Source of the DNA: Pleurotus djamor
Taxonomy: Eukaryota; Basidiomycota; Agaricomycetes; Agaricales; Pleurotaceae
Direction of reading: 5' to 3'
NCBI GenBank assembly: GCA_029747585.1
Contig: JAPEVF010000542.1
Span: 1-30,993, forward strand
DNA length: 30,993 nt
Part shown: one piece after another, positions 29,547-30,993 of the stretch
How the letters are laid out: every line of letters starts with the position of its first letter
Numbering within the stretch: position 1 is the stretch's first letter
The notes under the pieces: generated by a model
What the model saw: the letters and a program-made list of their open reading frames with translations, nothing else
Told to the model about the DNA's origin: nothing
The model's database searches: none
Made by a program: the position numbers and the translations under genes

Positions 29547-30993
29547 GCTCCTCGGAAAAGGATGAGTAGGGAAAAGAGGGAAAAGCTCAGGTGTAAGGGG
29601 AGGTGAAAGGGGAGGAGAGGGGTGAAGGGGTGAAGGGGTGTAAGGAGGGGGGTGATAGATATCCCGCCGTGCCGCCTTTTGAGTCCTTCCCTCCTCCGAG
29701 TCGAGTCCCTGCAATATTGCGATTAGTGCGACATACGACATGCGGGTGATCGACCCTTTGACTCTGAGGGGGTATTGTGAGGCCGCCGCCTCGTCTCGTC
29801 TCGTCTCGATCTCCCACAACACATCGCACAATCGGTTGTCATTTCCCTCCCCCTCCGTTCTCCTGTTTCTCCTCGTTCCCATTATAACTATTGTAGCTAT
29901 CGTATTCTAGTTGTCGTATCACATACGATCGTATGTTTTCTCCNAAAAAACAACAACAAAAAAANGAAACNAAAAAAGGTGAGCTCGGGATTCCATGTGG
30001 TGCTCTCCCAACCCTCTCACACTTCCCACACTTCCCATCCCATCAACCCATCCCATCAACCCTCACACTTCCGGCCGGATCGCTTCAAAGCTGATCCCAA
30101 CGGCACCAGTATTATTTTATTTCCTTCCATACTTTCGGCACGACCCACATCAATTTTCTTGATCATGTTCATTGTTGTGAGTGGATGAGTGGATGGGTGT
30201 GCCGTGTGCATTATCGTTTACCCGGTTCTAGGTACACCTAGCCACCTAGGTTAGGTTCGCTCCAACAGAGATACTTACGATTGATTAAGCTGAAAGGGTA
30301 TGTGGCGGGAGAGGTTGACTGATGGTGCGATTTTCGGAGGCGATGAGAGGTGGGTTGGATGGAGGGGAGGGGAAGGGAGGGAGTGGGTCGAGAAAAGAAA
30401 GGAGGAGAGAAGGAAGGAAGGGACAGGAGAGAGGATGATCATGAGTGGGTTGAAAGGAATAAGGCTTAAGGCTTAAGACTTAAGGACTCGGAGGGGATGA
30501 ACGAGGAAAACTTGCGAGGGAATAAGGAGTGCAAAGAGAGGGGATAGGAGGTCTTTGTGGAGTTGGGGGAACACATTTCGTTTCTCTTTCTTTTCGTTTT
30601 TTGAGTCGAGTCGAGCCGGTAAAGAACGAAGATTGATAATTGAATCCGGTCATTGGCCATTAGTCGATATTCAACGCGATCATTATTCGATATTCGATAT
30701 TCAATTCTTGATGGCTACGGCTACAACTATAGCAGCGATGAGTACCAGCACAAGTACCAGCACAAACACAAGTACGAAGGAAAGCGAGAACTTAGGACTT
30801 ATACTTATATTTATGACTGAGAGCTGTGGGCTGCAGGAGGACTTTGGGTGTGGGTGGGCTACTCTATGGTTTCGGAGTTTCGGATTTTTGAGGAAGTGAG
30901 TGGAATGGTTATGGTAAGGAATTGGATGTGGTACACAGAGTAGAAGGAAGGCTGGCAAGGGTAACAAGGGCAGGGTAGCAAAGGAAGGGAAGG

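Larger units (their letters stand above)
28215..30993. other. Gene-poor 3' flank with many simple repeats
   Basis: No convincing gene in about 2.8 kb; the open frames are low-complexity. Visible repeats include actaacttcc units (28654-28690), a (CT)n/T tract (about 29065-29105), tggcgtt units (29104-29123), a 20-bp direct repeat (29292-29345), (CGAA)n (29522-29546), ggggtgaa units (about 29617-29641), (ctcgt)n (about 29789-29808), cccatcaaccc repeated at 30037-30061 and agtaccagcaca repeated at about 30740-30765. N calls at 29944, 29965 and 29971 flank A-runs and suggest low base quality there. Confidence 0.55.

Noticed and set aside
29382..29882. 166-residue minus-strand open frame near the right end
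   Set aside because: Translation is Pro/Ser/Arg low-complexity produced by G/A-rich repeats; no domain.

Overview
This window looks like nuclear DNA from a filamentous basidiomycete, probably an Agaricomycete. Genes carry short introns (49-79 nt) with GT/AG ends and fungal branch-site-like sequences. The encoded families are typical of that group: a HET-domain protein, F-box proteins, a secreted AA9 lytic polysaccharide monooxygenase (LPMO), an R1-type (4CXXC) zinc-finger protein and a Gpr1/Fun34/YaaH acetate-transporter homologue. The sequence has single N calls at 4487, 20234, 22002, 29944, 29965 and 29971, several beside homopolymers, so isolated homopolymer frameshifts may be sequence errors.

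The left part (1-10,156) is gene-dense and accessory in flavour. It holds the 3' end of a gene of unknown type (1-388, +), a HET-domain gene (492-2282, -), an AA9 LPMO gene with two introns (3032-4266, -), an intronless F-box gene (5438-6991, +), a four-exon F-box-like gene (7169-8995, +) and an EEP-fold (TDP2-like) phosphodiesterase gene (9197-10156, +). A ~55-bp near-identical element lies upstream of both the HET gene and the first F-box gene, pointing towards each gene in the same orientation. The two copies therefore form an inverted repeat bracketing the LPMO gene.

The middle (10,470-13,083) is the most unusual part. It is a head-to-head pair of paralogous genes for secreted proteins that I cannot assign to a named family. 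They share intron phases, two internal exons of identical length and four cysteines at identical spacing, followed by a diverged Ala-rich C-terminal region. One member carries an A8 tract and seems to use a shifted splice acceptor. The next gene (13,528-19,344, +) encodes a ~1846-residue, mostly disordered nuclear protein with a C-terminal R1-type zinc finger. Its first intron is best explained as a GC-AG intron.

The right part is gene-poor. A 7.3-kb stretch (19,345-26,658) without a convincing gene contains pyrimidine-rich tracts, many short tandem repeats and a diverged repeat present about three times. It leads to a TATA-box promoter and the transporter gene (26,659-28,214, +). That gene has an apparent one-base frameshift in a C6 tract and a 759-nt pyrimidine-rich intron. 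The last 2.8 kb holds only simple repeats. I saw no transposase, reverse transcriptase, tRNA, rRNA or CRISPR array.
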